Source: Pseudomonadota bacterium (GTDB lineage: Bacteria > Pseudomonadota > Gammaproteobacteria > Xanthomonadales > Xanthomonadaceae). Taken from it: a stretch of DNA of 64,000 nucleotides. The translations under genes and the position numbers were made by a program. This document shows positions 35,281 to 44,071 of this stretch, piece by piece. Location of the stretch: the NCBI GenBank assembly GCA_023390905.1, contig JAEWBY010000011.1, positions 62,001 to 126,000 of the forward strand. Direction: 5' to 3'. The notes beneath the pieces are model-generated. The model was not told the DNA's origin. It did no database searches and saw only the letters and a program-made list of their open reading frames with translations. How positions within the stretch are numbered: the stretch's first letter is position 1; each line of letters opens with the position of its first letter.

Positions 35281-36606
35281 ATGAAGCTGGTGTCCGCGTG
35301 GTTCAAGATTCCGTTCTGGCAGCGCGTGCTGGCCGGCTTCCTGCTCGGTGCGCTCGCCGGATGGGCGATGGGTCCGGCCGCCGACACCTGGTTCGGCCCG
35401 CTGGGCACGCTGTACGTCACGCTGATCAAGATGATCGCGGTGCCGCTGGTGTTCTTCGCCGTGATCAACGCGGTGGCGAGCCTGCATGGGCAGAAGTCGG
35501 TGGCCGCGCTCGGCGGTCGGACCTTCCTGTGGTTCGTCATCACCGCCACGCTCGCGGTGGGCGTGGGCCTGGCGGTGGGCGTGGTGTTCCAGCCGGGCAC
35601 CGGCGTGTCCGGCTTGCAGGTGGATCCCAACTTCGTGCCGCGCGAGGTGCCCAGCCCGATCAAGGTGCTGCTCGACGTGGTGCCGTCCAACCCGTTCTAT
35701 GCGCTGGCGGGCATCGGCACGACCAGGAACGCGGCCGGTGAGACCGTGCTCGCGGCCGGGCGGGGATCGATCCTGCCGGTGATCTTCTTCGCCGCGCTGC
35801 TCGGCTTTGCGATGGTCAAGCTCGGCGAGCGCGCGGCCGGTGCGCGCAAGCTCGTGGGCGAAGCCAGCGATCTGATGATCCAGGTCACGCGCTTCGTGCT
35901 CGAAGTGACGCCGATCGGCACCTTCGGTTTGATCGCCTCGCTGGTCGGCAGTTATGGCTTCGCCAAGCTGCTGCCGCTGGCCAACTTCGTCGGTGCGCTG
36001 AATCTGGCCTGCGCACTGCACGTAGTGGTGATCTACAGCCTGCTGCTCTTCAGCCACGGGCTCAATCCGCTGAAGTTCTTCCGCGGTGCGGCCGCGGCGA
36101 TGCAGGTGGCGTTCGTCAGTTCCTCCAGTTTCGCGTCGATGCCGGCGGCGATCCGCGCGGTCACGCACAACCACGGCGTGGACAGGAACTACGCCGCGTT
36201 CGCGGTGCCGCTGGGCGCGAGCATCAAGATGGACGGCTGCGGCGCGATCTATCCGGCCCTGTGCGCGGTGTTCATTTCGCAATACAGCGGCGTGCCGATG
36301 AGCGCGGATCAGTATTTCGTCGTGCTGATCGCCTCGGTGCTCGGCAGCTTCGGTACGGCCGGCGTGCCGGGCACGGCGGTGATCATGGCCACGGTCGTGC
36401 TGAGCGCGGCGGGGCTGCCGCTGGAAACCATCGGCTATTTGTATGCGATCGATCGCGTGCTCGACATGATGCGCACGCTGACCAACGTCACCGGGCAGAT
36501 GGTGGTGCCGGTGCTGGTGGCGAAGGAAACCGGTCTGCTGGATCGTGCGATCTACGACACCCCGCGCAGCAACCTCGGCGTCGAGGAAGGCAATGATCCT
36601 GCCTGA
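35281..36606 (+). CDS. Dicarboxylate/amino acid:cation symporter (DAACS, GltP/DctA-like)
   Basis: A 441-residue sodium- or proton-driven symporter of glutamate or C4-dicarboxylates. The fold is visible as paired hydrophobic segments, with VTLIKMIAVPLVFFAVINAV early, hairpin motif VSSSSFASMPAAI (family SSSS signature), and GASIKMDGCGAIYPAL with the substrate-binding MDG-type region, then AIDRVLDMMRTLTNVTGQ at the end. Start 35281 is preferred; an in-frame ATG at 35218 would add an untypical tail. Its 3' end overlaps the GNAT start by 14 bp, so the two are co-transcribed. Confidence 0.88.
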   Translation: MKLVSAWFKIPFWQRVLAGFLLGALAGWAMGPAADTWFGPLGTLYVTLIKMIAVPLVFFAVINAVASLHGQKSVAALGGRTFLWFVITATLAVGVGLAVGVVFQPGTGVSGLQVDPNFVPREVPSPIKVLLDVVPSNPFYALAGIGTTRNAAGETVLAAGRGSILPVIFFAALLGFAMVKLGERAAGARKLVGEASDLMIQVTRFVLEVTPIGTFGLIASLVGSYGFAKLLPLANFVGALNLACALHVVVIYSLLLFSHGLNPLKFFRGAAAAMQVAFVSSSSFASMPAAIRAVTHNHGVDRNYAAFAVPLGASIKMDGCGAIYPALCAVFISQYSGVPMSADQYFVVLIASVLGSFGTAGVPGTAVIMATVVLSAAGLPLETIGYLYAIDRVLDMMRTLTNVTGQMVVPVLVAKETGLLDRAIYDTPRSNLGVEEGNDPA

Positions 36607-37018
36607 GGGCTATGCGCTGGAAGCGCGCACGCCCGAGGTGGACGAATGCCTGAGCCTTCGCGCGGTTTCGGGATTGTCGCCGCGCAGCCGCGAGGCGGCC
36701 GAACGCGGCCTGCCCAACACGCTGTTCGGCGTGGTCATCAGCCACGACGGCACGGCCATCGGCATGGGCCGCATCGTCGGTGATGGCGGCGGCACCTTCG
36801 TCATCGTCGACATCGCCGTGGATCCTTCGCACCAGAAGCGCGGACTGGGCAAGGCGATCATGGATGCGCTGCATGCTTGGCTGGAGGCGAACGCGCCGGA
36901 CAGCGCGCATGTTTCGCTGATTGCCGATGGCCACGCCCGGCATCTGTACGCGCAGTATGGATTCGTCGATGTCGGGCCGAAATCGATCGGCATGCATTAC
37001 GTCAAGCAGTCCCGGTAG
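36593..37018 (+). CDS. GNAT family N-acetyltransferase
   Basis: A 141-residue acetyltransferase. The acetyl-CoA-binding motif is VDPSHQKRGLGKAIMDAL (Q/RxxGxG/A type). The C-terminal YAQYGFVDVGP is typical of the last strand of the fold. Start 36593 has GAGGAAGG five bases upstream and overlaps the symporter stop by 14 bp. The substrate is unknown; linkage to a dicarboxylate/glutamate symporter is suggestive only. Confidence 0.85.
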   Translation: MILPEGYALEARTPEVDECLSLRAVSGLSPRSREAAERGLPNTLFGVVISHDGTAIGMGRIVGDGGGTFVIVDIAVDPSHQKRGLGKAIMDALHAWLEANAPDSAHVSLIADGHARHLYAQYGFVDVGPKSIGMHYVKQSR

Positions 37019-37162
37019 CAGCGGCCGGCCGGATGCCGGGTCAACCGCCCGCACGCCGCGCCGGGCGCACCGAAGAACTCACGTCACCGGCCATGACTTC
37101 CGGGCTGCGCACGCGCGCCGGAGCCGCTCTAGGCTGGGGGAACATTTCCGGGAACCCTACCC

Positions 37163-38536
37163 ATGCGCATACCCAAAGCACTCTGGCTGGCCGCCGGCCT
37201 GCTGTTGTCATTGCCGGCGCTGGCTGCCGACAGTGACCGCTGGACCGTGCCGGTCGCGGTCAAGAAACTCGACAACGGCCTGACCGTGGTCATCTCCGAG
37301 GATCACAGTTCGCCCGTGGTCGGCGTGAGCGTGGTCTACCACGTCGGCATGCGGCTGGAGCCGCGCGATCGCACCGGCTTCGCGCACCTGTTCGAACATC
37401 TGATGTTCCAGGGCACGCCGAACGCGAAGAAGGGCGTGTTCGACAGCGTGATCTCCGGTGGCGGCGGCAGCAACAACGGCTCCACGCGACCGGACTTCAC
37501 CAACTACATCGAAACCGCGCCGGTTTCGGCGCTCGATGCCATCCTCTGGCTCGAAGCCGATCGCATGAAGACGCTCGACTTCAATCCCGAAACGCTGAAG
37601 AACCAGCAGGACGTGGTGAAGGAAGAAATCCGCGTCAACGTGAAGAACCAGCCCTACGGCGGCTTCATGTGGATCGACATCGGCCAGCATGCCTTCCAGA
37701 AGTGGGAAAACAACCACGACGGGTACGGCAGCTTCGAAGATCTGGAAAACGCCAGCCTCAAGGATGTCGAAGCCTTCCATCGCGACTATTACGGCCCGAA
37801 CAACGCCGTGCTCTCGATTGCCGGCGACATCACCCCGGCGCAGGGTTTTGCATTGGCGCAGAAGTATTTCGGCGGCATTCCCCCGCGCGCCACCCCGGCC
37901 ATGCCGGATTTCAGGGAAGGCCTGAACACGCAGGAAAAGCGCGTGCAGCAGAGTGACGCGCTGGCGCAGGTGCCGGCGATCGCCGCGGCGTGGAAGATGC
38001 CCGAACGCGGCAGCAAGGATCACGCGCCGATGGCGGTGCTCGGTGCGCTGCTCGGCAATGGCGACGCATCGCGCCTGCACCAGGGACTGGTGAAGGGTCG
38101 CGAGCTCGCGCTGAACGTGGAGTCGATGTACGGCCTGACCAGCGAGTGGGAATACGACGGACCCACCCTGTTCACCGTATTCGCGCTGTACAAGCCGACC
38201 ACCGACGCCGACACCGTGCTCAATGGCATCGACGAGGAAATCGCCCGCATCGCGCGCGAGGGCGCGGACGAGGCCACCCTGGCGCGCGTCAAGACGCAGT
38301 TGCTGGCGGACTGGTACAACGGGCTGGAGATGTTCATCAACCGCGCCGACACACTCGCCAAGCTGCAGACGCTGTGGGGCGATGCCAATGTCGTGAACCG
38401 GATTCCCGGCTGGATCCAGTCGGTCAGCTCGGATGACCTCAAGCGCGTCGCCGCCACGTACCTGACCACCGCCAACCGCACCGTCATCGATCGCAAACCC
38501 GCTTCGATGATCGCCCCGGCCGCGAAGCAGCAATGA
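37163..38536 (+). CDS. M16 zinc protease, catalytic subunit
   Basis: A 457-residue exported M16 (pitrilysin/processing-peptidase type) protease. The signal peptide ends near PALAAD. The inverted zinc motif is FAHLFEHLMF with H75-x-x-E78-H79; a second metal-site acid lies further on in the ENASLKDVEAFHRDYYGP region. It is coupled to the next gene, a non-catalytic M16 paralogue, by an ATGA overlap at 38533-38536 (or the ATG at 38548 just after). Together they should form the usual catalytic/regulatory pair in the periplasm. Confidence 0.9.
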   Translation: MRIPKALWLAAGLLLSLPALAADSDRWTVPVAVKKLDNGLTVVISEDHSSPVVGVSVVYHVGMRLEPRDRTGFAHLFEHLMFQGTPNAKKGVFDSVISGGGGSNNGSTRPDFTNYIETAPVSALDAILWLEADRMKTLDFNPETLKNQQDVVKEEIRVNVKNQPYGGFMWIDIGQHAFQKWENNHDGYGSFEDLENASLKDVEAFHRDYYGPNNAVLSIAGDITPAQGFALAQKYFGGIPPRATPAMPDFREGLNTQEKRVQQSDALAQVPAIAAAWKMPERGSKDHAPMAVLGALLGNGDASRLHQGLVKGRELALNVESMYGLTSEWEYDGPTLFTVFALYKPTTDADTVLNGIDEEIARIAREGADEATLARVKTQLLADWYNGLEMFINRADTLAKLQTLWGDANVVNRIPGWIQSVSSDDLKRVAATYLTTANRTVIDRKPASMIAPAAKQQ

Positions 38537-38547
38537 GGAGCCCTGCC

Positions 38548-39978
38548 ATGACGCTGCACAAGAACGTGATCGCTTTCGCCGTCACCAGCCTGCTCGCCTG
38601 CGGTGTGTTCGCCGGCGCCGCGCAGGCCGCCGAGCCGGCGCTGCCGAAGGATCTGCCCGCCTATGCACCGGACAAACCCCTGCCGGTGCCACGGATCGAA
38701 AAGAAGACGCTCGCCAACGGACTCGAGGTGTGGGTGGTTCCGCGCAATGGCGTGCCGCGCGTGGACTACGTGCTGGCCGCGCGCAACGCCGGCCTGGCGG
38801 CCGATGCCGCCGATGCATCCGGATTCGCCAGCCTGCTCGCCGGGCTGCTGACCGAAGGCACGGCGCGCCGTGACTCGCGCGCGGTGGCCGAGGCCGCGCA
38901 GGGATTCGGCGGCAGCCTCAGTGCATCGGCCAGCAACGACGGCATCAGCGTGTACGCCGATGCGTTGTCCAGCCATGCCGGGTCGATGCTGGATCTGCTG
39001 GCCGAAGTCGTGCGCACGCCGGCCTTCCCCGACAACGAGGTCAAGCTCGCGCAGGCCAATGCGGCCCAGCAGTTGAAAGCCGCCGAAGCGCAGCCGTCGT
39101 TCCGCGCCAACCGCGCGATGCTGTCCGCGATTTATGGTGATCATCCGTATGCGCGCACGCAGCTGAGTGAAGCCGGCATCGCCGCGCTCAATCCGGCCAG
39201 ACTGCGCAGCGAACACGCACGCCGCTTCCATCCCGAGCGCAGCCTGCTGGTCATCACCGGACGCGTGACGCCGGCCGAAGGCTTCGCCATGGCGCAGAAA
39301 GCCTTCGGTGACTGGAAGGGCACCGGCGCGGGCGTGGCGGAGACGCCGGCCGCGCCGCGCCAGGCGCAGCCGCGCTTCGTCCTGTTGCAGCGCGATGGCA
39401 GCGTGCAGTCGACCCTGCGCATCGGCCGTCCGGCGCTGGCCGCCACCGACCCCGACTACGTGGCGATGCAGTTCACCCGCATCCTGCTCGGGGGCGGCTT
39501 CAGCAGCCGCGTCAACCTCAACCTGCGCGAGGAAAAGGGCTACACGTATGGGGCCGGCGTGAAGCTGTCGGCTTCGCGCGCCGGTGGCGACGTGGTCGCC
39601 AACGCCGACGTGCGCAATGACGTGACCGGCGCTTCGCTGAAGGAGTTCTTCCACGAATTCGATCGCCTGCGCAACGAGGCGGTGACCGACAAGGACATGG
39701 AAGACACCAAGCGCTTCATCGCCGGCGACTACGTGATCAGCAACCAGTTGCAGGGCGCGGTCGCCGCGACCCTGGCGAAGAACTGGCTCAATGGCCTGCC
39801 GCCGGAGTTCCTCGGCCAGTACGTGCCGACGTTGCGCGCGCTGGATGCGGCCAAGGTGCAGGCGGTGGCCAGGCAGTATTTCGACCCGAAGCAGCAGTCC
39901 ATCGTCGTGGTCGGCGATGGCAAGGCCGTGGCCGACCAGCTCAAGCCTTACGGGCACTTCCAGTTGCAGTCGAAGTAA
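38548..39978 (+). CDS. M16 family protein, non-catalytic partner
   Basis: A 476-residue exported M16 homologue lacking the HxxEH zinc site: the corresponding sequence reads SGFASLLAGLL. It retains the substrate-binding Arg/Tyr pair in NLREEKGYTYGAG near residues 325-340. Its signal peptide ends near AAQAAE. The start at 38548 has AGGAG seven bases upstream; the overlapping ATG at 38533 adds five residues. The pair with the preceding gene resembles the alpha/beta arrangement of bacterial M16 heterodimers, where this subunit helps bind substrate. Confidence 0.88.
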   Translation: MTLHKNVIAFAVTSLLACGVFAGAAQAAEPALPKDLPAYAPDKPLPVPRIEKKTLANGLEVWVVPRNGVPRVDYVLAARNAGLAADAADASGFASLLAGLLTEGTARRDSRAVAEAAQGFGGSLSASASNDGISVYADALSSHAGSMLDLLAEVVRTPAFPDNEVKLAQANAAQQLKAAEAQPSFRANRAMLSAIYGDHPYARTQLSEAGIAALNPARLRSEHARRFHPERSLLVITGRVTPAEGFAMAQKAFGDWKGTGAGVAETPAAPRQAQPRFVLLQRDGSVQSTLRIGRPALAATDPDYVAMQFTRILLGGGFSSRVNLNLREEKGYTYGAGVKLSASRAGGDVVANADVRNDVTGASLKEFFHEFDRLRNEAVTDKDMEDTKRFIAGDYVISNQLQGAVAATLAKNWLNGLPPEFLGQYVPTLRALDAAKVQAVARQYFDPKQQSIVVVGDGKAVADQLKPYGHFQLQSK

Positions 39979-39995
39979 GCCTGCGTGCAGTGCCC

Positions 39996-40023
39996 GGAAA
40001 GCCGGCCTTCGGGCCGGCTTTCC
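39996..40023. terminator. Hairpin after the M16 pair
   Basis: GGAAAGCCGGCC / GGCCGGCTTTCC (39996-40007, 40012-40023) with a stable TTCG loop, 17 bp after the stop codon. A strong stem-loop, no long U-tract. Confidence 0.8.
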
Positions 40024-40080
40024 GCTGTTCCGGCCACGCCGGATGTGGTGCATAGTCGCCGCGTGAGGCAGGAGAGACCG

Positions 40081-40575
40081 ATGAGTGGCACACAGCGCGA
40101 ACTGACCTTCCGTTTCCTGGCCCAGCCCACCGACGTCAATTACGGCGGCAAGGTGCATGGCGGCATCGTGATGAAGTGGATCGATCAGGTCGGCTACGCC
40201 GCCGCCGTCGGCTGGAGCGGCCACTACAGCGTCACGGTGGCGGTGGGCGGCATCCGCTTCGTCGCACCGATCCGCACCAGCGATCTGGTGACGGTATCGG
40301 CCACGCTGGTCTATACCGGCACCAGCAGCATGCATTTCGCGGTCGATGTGCGGGCGCGCGATCCGATGGGGGGCGATTCGCGCCTGTGCACGCACTGCAT
40401 CATCGTGTTCGTCGCGCTGGATGGCGTGGAAGGCAAGCCGACCCCCGTGCCGCCGTGGCAGCCGGAAACCCCGGAGGATTGCCGCCTGGCCGAGTACGCG
40501 CTCAAGGTGATGGAGTTGAGCAAGGGCATCGAGCAGACCGTCGCCCACTACCAGGACGGGCAGGGCGTGGATTGA
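40081..40575 (+). CDS. Acyl-CoA thioesterase (hotdog fold, YciA/BACH-type)
   Basis: A 164-residue hotdog thioesterase, hydrolysing acyl-CoA to free acid and CoA. Signature pieces: QPTDVNYGGKVHGGIVMKWI (GGxVHGGxxMxWID pattern, catalytic region) and AATLVYTGTSSMHFAVDV-like, seen as ATLVYTGTSSMHFAV. The start at 40081 has AGGAGAGACCG before it. Length is typical for the YciA family. The chain-length preference is unknown. Confidence 0.88.
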   Translation: MSGTQRELTFRFLAQPTDVNYGGKVHGGIVMKWIDQVGYAAAVGWSGHYSVTVAVGGIRFVAPIRTSDLVTVSATLVYTGTSSMHFAVDVRARDPMGGDSRLCTHCIIVFVALDGVEGKPTPVPPWQPETPEDCRLAEYALKVMELSKGIEQTVAHYQDGQGVD

Positions 40576-40600
40576 GCGTTCGCCCGAATCGACGGCCATG

Positions 40601-40627
40601 AAAAAACCGCCGTGACGGCGGTTTTTT
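40601..40627. terminator. Bidirectional rho-independent terminator
   Basis: AAAAAACCGCCG (40601-40612), TGA loop, CGGCGGTTTTTT (40616-40627): a stem with A- and T-runs on both sides, serving the thioesterase gene and the convergent NlpC/P60 gene. Confidence 0.95.
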
Positions 40628-40652
40628 CTTTGCGGGCCACCCAGCCGGTGGC

Positions 40653-41417
40653 TTACATCGCGATGCGGCGCGCCTGCATGAAACGCGGCGCCCAGTAGCC
40701 GCTGGTCAGACTGTCCACGCGCACGTCGTTGCCCGTGCTGGGCGAGTGCAGGAAGCGGCCTTCGCCGACGTAGATGCCGACATGGTTGATCCGGCCCTTC
40801 AGGCCGAAGAACACCAGATCGCCCTGCTTGAGGTCTTCGCGCTTGGCGATCATCTCGCCGCTGGCCTGGGTGGCGATGTCGCGCGAGACGCGCGGCAGTT
40901 CGATGCCCAGTGCGGTGCGGAACACGTAGCCCACCAGACCACTGCAATCGAAACCGCTGTCCGGCGAGGTGCCGCCCCAGCGGTACGGCGTGCCCATCAG
41001 CGCCATCGCGCGCTTGAGCACGGCCTGGATCTTGCCGCCTTCGGCTTCTTTCACCACGCCTTCGCGGCTGAGGTCGTAGCTTGCGAGCATGCGGCTGAGG
41101 TCACCGGCGACCATCGTCGAGCGATCCAGCAGCGGCAGGCTGTCGCTGGCGGCCAAGCGCGGCAGCAGCGCGGCCAGGGTCGCGGTGGCGGCTTCGGCGG
41201 CCTTTTCGCGGATGCCGGCGTTGGCCGGTTTTTCCACTGACTGCACGTTGGTATCGGGTGTCACGGGCGCCACCTGTGCGGCAGCGGCGGCAGCGACGGG
41301 ATCGGTGCTCTGCGCCAGCGCCGGCCCTGCCAACAGCAGGCAGAACAACAAGGACGCGCCCCGCAGGGAGCGGAGGGTGGCGGCGGGCAGGCCTGTCGGC
41401 AGGTCGTCGGTCGTCAC
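40653..41417 (-). CDS. Exported NlpC/P60 peptidoglycan hydrolase 1
   Basis: A 254-residue exported hydrolase. The signal peptide ends near GPALAQS, then an Ala-rich helical linker (about 40-110), then the NlpC/P60 domain with catalytic Cys158 in SGFDCSGLVGYVF, His212 in RINHVGIYVGEG and the third polar residue His224 in FLHSPST. Such enzymes cut D-glutamyl-mDAP links in cell-wall peptides. A paralogue lies just upstream on the same strand, separated by about 110 bp. Confidence 0.9.
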   Translation of the reverse strand: MTTDDLPTGLPAATLRSLRGASLLFCLLLAGPALAQSTDPVAAAAAAQVAPVTPDTNVQSVEKPANAGIREKAAEAATATLAALLPRLAASDSLPLLDRSTMVAGDLSRMLASYDLSREGVVKEAEGGKIQAVLKRAMALMGTPYRWGGTSPDSGFDCSGLVGYVFRTALGIELPRVSRDIATQASGEMIAKREDLKQGDLVFFGLKGRINHVGIYVGEGRFLHSPSTGNDVRVDSLTSGYWAPRFMQARRIAM

Positions 41418-41529
41418 GCGGGATTAGCAATTCAACGGGAAGGCGTCATAGTGCCTTCACTCCGGCATCATTTTGTTCGGAATTCGTTAAAACCGCGTTA
41501 AAGCGGCCGGACTTCCGTCCCAAAGTGAG

Positions 41530-42096
41530 TCAAGAGCGTGTCAAAACGCGTCGGGCGCCGCTGTAGTGGTCCCGCCAGTAGCTGCCGTCGAGATGGTCCA
41601 GCCGGACGGTGCCGCCGGAGCTGGGTGCGTGCACGAACCGTCCCTCGCCGACATAGATCCCCACGTGGGTCACGCTGCCGCGGCTGCCGAAGAACACCAG
41701 ATCGCCCGGCGCCAGCCGCATCGGCTCGATGCGCGGCCCCTGGACTTTGGCCAGCTCGCCGGAGGTGCGCGGCAGCCGCAGATCGAGCATGTCGCGGAAC
41801 ACGTAGGCCACCAGACCGCTGCAATCGAAACCCGATTCCGGCGTGTTGCCGCCATAGCGATAAGGCGTGCCGACCAGCCCGAGGGCTCGCATCAGCACCG
41901 CGTTGGCCGCGGCCGGATCCTCGGCCGCCACCTGCGGCCATTGCCGGGCCGGCACCGGCTGACTGCGCACGGTTTGGCGCGACCCGCCGCAGGCGGTCAG
42001 CGCCAGGCATACCGATACCAGCAGCAGAAGACGAAGCGGAACGGACGCGCCCGCTGGCGGCGGGGCGGACAAGCCGGGATAATGCGCGGTCTTCAT
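41530..42096 (-). CDS. NlpC/P60 peptidoglycan hydrolase 2 (lipoprotein)
   Basis: A 188-residue lipoprotein: signal peptide with lipobox LTAC (Cys36), a short linker, and an NlpC/P60 domain with Cys92 (GFDCSGLVAYVF), His144 (SVTHVGIYVGEG) and His156 (FVHAPSS). Closely related to the gene immediately downstream in sequence and organisation; probably a tandem duplication that has diverged in anchoring (lipoprotein versus cleaved signal). The start at 42096 gives the signal peptide directly. Confidence 0.9.
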   Translation of the reverse strand: MKTAHYPGLSAPPPAGASVPLRLLLLVSVCLALTACGGSRQTVRSQPVPARQWPQVAAEDPAAANAVLMRALGLVGTPYRYGGNTPESGFDCSGLVAYVFRDMLDLRLPRTSGELAKVQGPRIEPMRLAPGDLVFFGSRGSVTHVGIYVGEGRFVHAPSSGGTVRLDHLDGSYWRDHYSGARRVLTRS

Positions 42097-42174
42097 TGCG
42101 GCGCATCTTCGCCGCAATCCCACTGGCCGACAAGCCAATCACGCTGCCGTCGGCAGCCCAGTCCAGAGCCCCGA

Positions 42175-42654
42175 ATGAAAATCGCAAAAGACAGTGTCGT
42201 CCGCTTCCATTACACCGTGTCCGAAGTCGGCCAGGAGCCGATCGAAACCTCCAGGGAGCGCGAACCGCTGGCGATCCTGATCGGCCACGGCAACATCATC
42301 CCGGGCCTGGAGAACGCGATGATGGATCACGAAGCGGGCGAAAGCTTCGGTGTGGACGTGTCGGCGGCCGACGCCTATGGCGAGCGCCGTGACGGCCTGA
42401 GCCAGCGCGTGCCCAAGAAGCATTTCGGCACGCAGAAGCTGGTGCCGGGCCAGCAGGTGGTGCTGAACACCAATTTCGGCCCGCGCGCGGTGACGATCCA
42501 GAAAGTCGGCATGAGCGTGGTCGATGTGGATTTGAACCACCCGATGGCCGGCAAGGATCTGCATTTCGATGTCGAAATCGTCGAAGTGCGTGAAGCCTCC
42601 GCCGAGGAGCTCGAGCACGGCCACGTGCACGGCGACGGCGGCCATCACCACTGA
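42175..42654 (+). CDS. slyD: FKBP-type peptidyl-prolyl isomerase SlyD-like
   Basis: A 159-residue SlyD-type isomerase/metallochaperone. MKIAKDSVVRFHYTV at the start, IGHGNIIPGLENAM as the FKBP core, the IF-domain insertion VSAADAYGERRDGLSQRVPK, and a histidine-rich tail (HGHVHGDGGHHH) that binds Ni/Zn/Co as in E. coli SlyD. The tail is shorter than that of E. coli. The start at 42175 is the only one fitting the family. It is monocistronic and divergent from the NlpC/P60 pair. Confidence 0.92.
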   Translation: MKIAKDSVVRFHYTVSEVGQEPIETSREREPLAILIGHGNIIPGLENAMMDHEAGESFGVDVSAADAYGERRDGLSQRVPKKHFGTQKLVPGQQVVLNTNFGPRAVTIQKVGMSVVDVDLNHPMAGKDLHFDVEIVEVREASAEELEHGHVHGDGGHHH

Positions 42655-42678
42655 GCCGCGCCTGTCCGCGATGCCCGG

Positions 42679-42707
42679 ACGGCCCGCCATTGGCGGGCCG
42701 TTCCGTT
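42679..42707 (+). terminator. Terminator after slyD
   Basis: ACGGCCCGCC (42679-42688) / GGCGGGCCGT (42692-42701) with an ATT loop, then TCCGTTT. Strong GC stem 24 bp past the stop codon. Confidence 0.75.
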
Positions 42708-42766
42708 TCCGGGCCGCGATGCAGGAAGGCATGTTCTAATCCGACGCCTGGACCCGGGGGAAGGGA

Positions 42767-44017
42767 ATGAACACGATCGCGATGGAATCCCGCGTGCTGC
42801 TGCAGCCGATCGCAGCCAGCGAACGCATCGAAACGATGGACGTGCTGCGCGGCTTTGCGCTGCTCGGCATCCTGCTGATGAACATCGAGGCCTTCGCCGG
42901 GCCGATGATGGAGGCGCTGACGGGCTTGAATCCGGCGTTGACCGGTGCCGATCGCGTGGCCGATGCGGCGATCTACCTGCTGGTGCAGGGCAAGTTCTAC
43001 ACCTTGTTCTCGCTGCTGTTCGGCATGGGGTTCGCGGTGATGTCGCAGCGCGCCGAAGCACGCGGCCAGGATTTCGCGGTCGTCTATCTGCGGCGCAGCG
43101 GCGTGCTGCTGCTGATCGGCGTGATCCATGCCGTGCTGATCTGGTCCGGCGACATCCTGATCACGTATGCGCTGCTGTCCTTCTTCCTGCTGGCGTTCCG
43201 TCACCTGCCGCCGAAGTGGCTGCCGTGGCTGGCGATCGCCGCCTACCTGGTGCCTTCGGGACTGATGCTCGCGCTCGGCGCACTCGGCAGCGCGATGCAG
43301 CTGGACCCGGGCGCCGCGCAGAACTGGAATGCGGAAATGGCCAGGATGGCCAGCCAGATGGCCGCGCTCAACGAAGCGCAGCAACAGGCCTATGGCGCGG
43401 GAACGTACCTGCAGGCGGTCGCGCAGCGTGCCGCCGACACCGGCTTCATGCTGACCAATCTGCCGATGATGGGGCCGATGGTGTTCGCGATGTTCCTGTT
43501 CGGCGCCTGGTTCGTGAAGAGCGGCGCGATCGCCGAACCCGAACGCTTCCCGCGCCTGTTCGCGTGCCTGCGCTGGGTGGCCCTGCCGCTGGGTCTGGCC
43601 TGCATGCTGCTTTCGTTCCGCGCGCATCCGACCCTGCAGTTCGATGTCATCCACCTTGGCACCGCGATGGCTTTCGTCGGAAGCTCGATCGGCAGCCTGC
43701 TGATCGCAATGGGCTACATGGCGTGGATCGTGCGCATCAGTCGCGCCGGTCGTGCCCTGCACTGGCTCGCGCCGGCCGGACGCATGGCGTTGACCAACTA
43801 CCTGATGCAGTCCATCGTCTGCACGCTGTTCTTCTATGGCTACGGACTGGGCTGGTTCGAACAGGTGCCGCGCGCCTGGCAGGTGGTGTTCGCGATCGCG
43901 CTGTTCCTGTTGCAGGTCGCCTGGAGCCATCTGTGGCTGTCGCGCTTCCGTTTCGGTCCGGCCGAATGGGTGTGGCGTTCGCTGACCTACCTGCGGCCGC
44001 AGCCCATGCGCGCATAG
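42767..44017 (+). CDS. DUF418 family membrane protein
   Basis: A 416-residue inner-membrane protein of the DUF418/YeiB family, with about ten helices. It has ETMDVLRGFALLGILLMNIE at the N-terminus (the DxLRGFALLGIL motif) and the conserved GRMALTNYLMQS with FFYGYGLGWF near the end. The family is related to acyltransferase-type membrane proteins but its function is not established. A second member lies at 46919-48361. The start at 42767 has GGGGGAAGGGA upstream. Confidence 0.88.
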   Translation: MNTIAMESRVLLQPIAASERIETMDVLRGFALLGILLMNIEAFAGPMMEALTGLNPALTGADRVADAAIYLLVQGKFYTLFSLLFGMGFAVMSQRAEARGQDFAVVYLRRSGVLLLIGVIHAVLIWSGDILITYALLSFFLLAFRHLPPKWLPWLAIAAYLVPSGLMLALGALGSAMQLDPGAAQNWNAEMARMASQMAALNEAQQQAYGAGTYLQAVAQRAADTGFMLTNLPMMGPMVFAMFLFGAWFVKSGAIAEPERFPRLFACLRWVALPLGLACMLLSFRAHPTLQFDVIHLGTAMAFVGSSIGSLLIAMGYMAWIVRISRAGRALHWLAPAGRMALTNYLMQSIVCTLFFYGYGLGWFEQVPRAWQVVFAIALFLLQVAWSHLWLSRFRFGPAEWVWRSLTYLRPQPMRA

Positions 44018-44071
44018 CCACGGCATGCAGTGTTGCATCGCTGCCGATCGGTGTGCGGATAGACTGCACGG

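Noticed and set aside
35143..36282. Open frame continuing upstream of the alkaline phosphatase gene to give a 948-residue protein
   Set aside because: It lies antisense to the symporter gene, encodes low-complexity Arg/His/Gln-rich sequence, and the signal peptide and ribosome-binding site of the phosphatase start at 35142.
38020..40947. Minus-strand frame of about 975 residues over the M16 pair and thioesterase
   Set aside because: Antisense shadow; only its last part coincides with the NlpC/P60 coding DNA in another frame.
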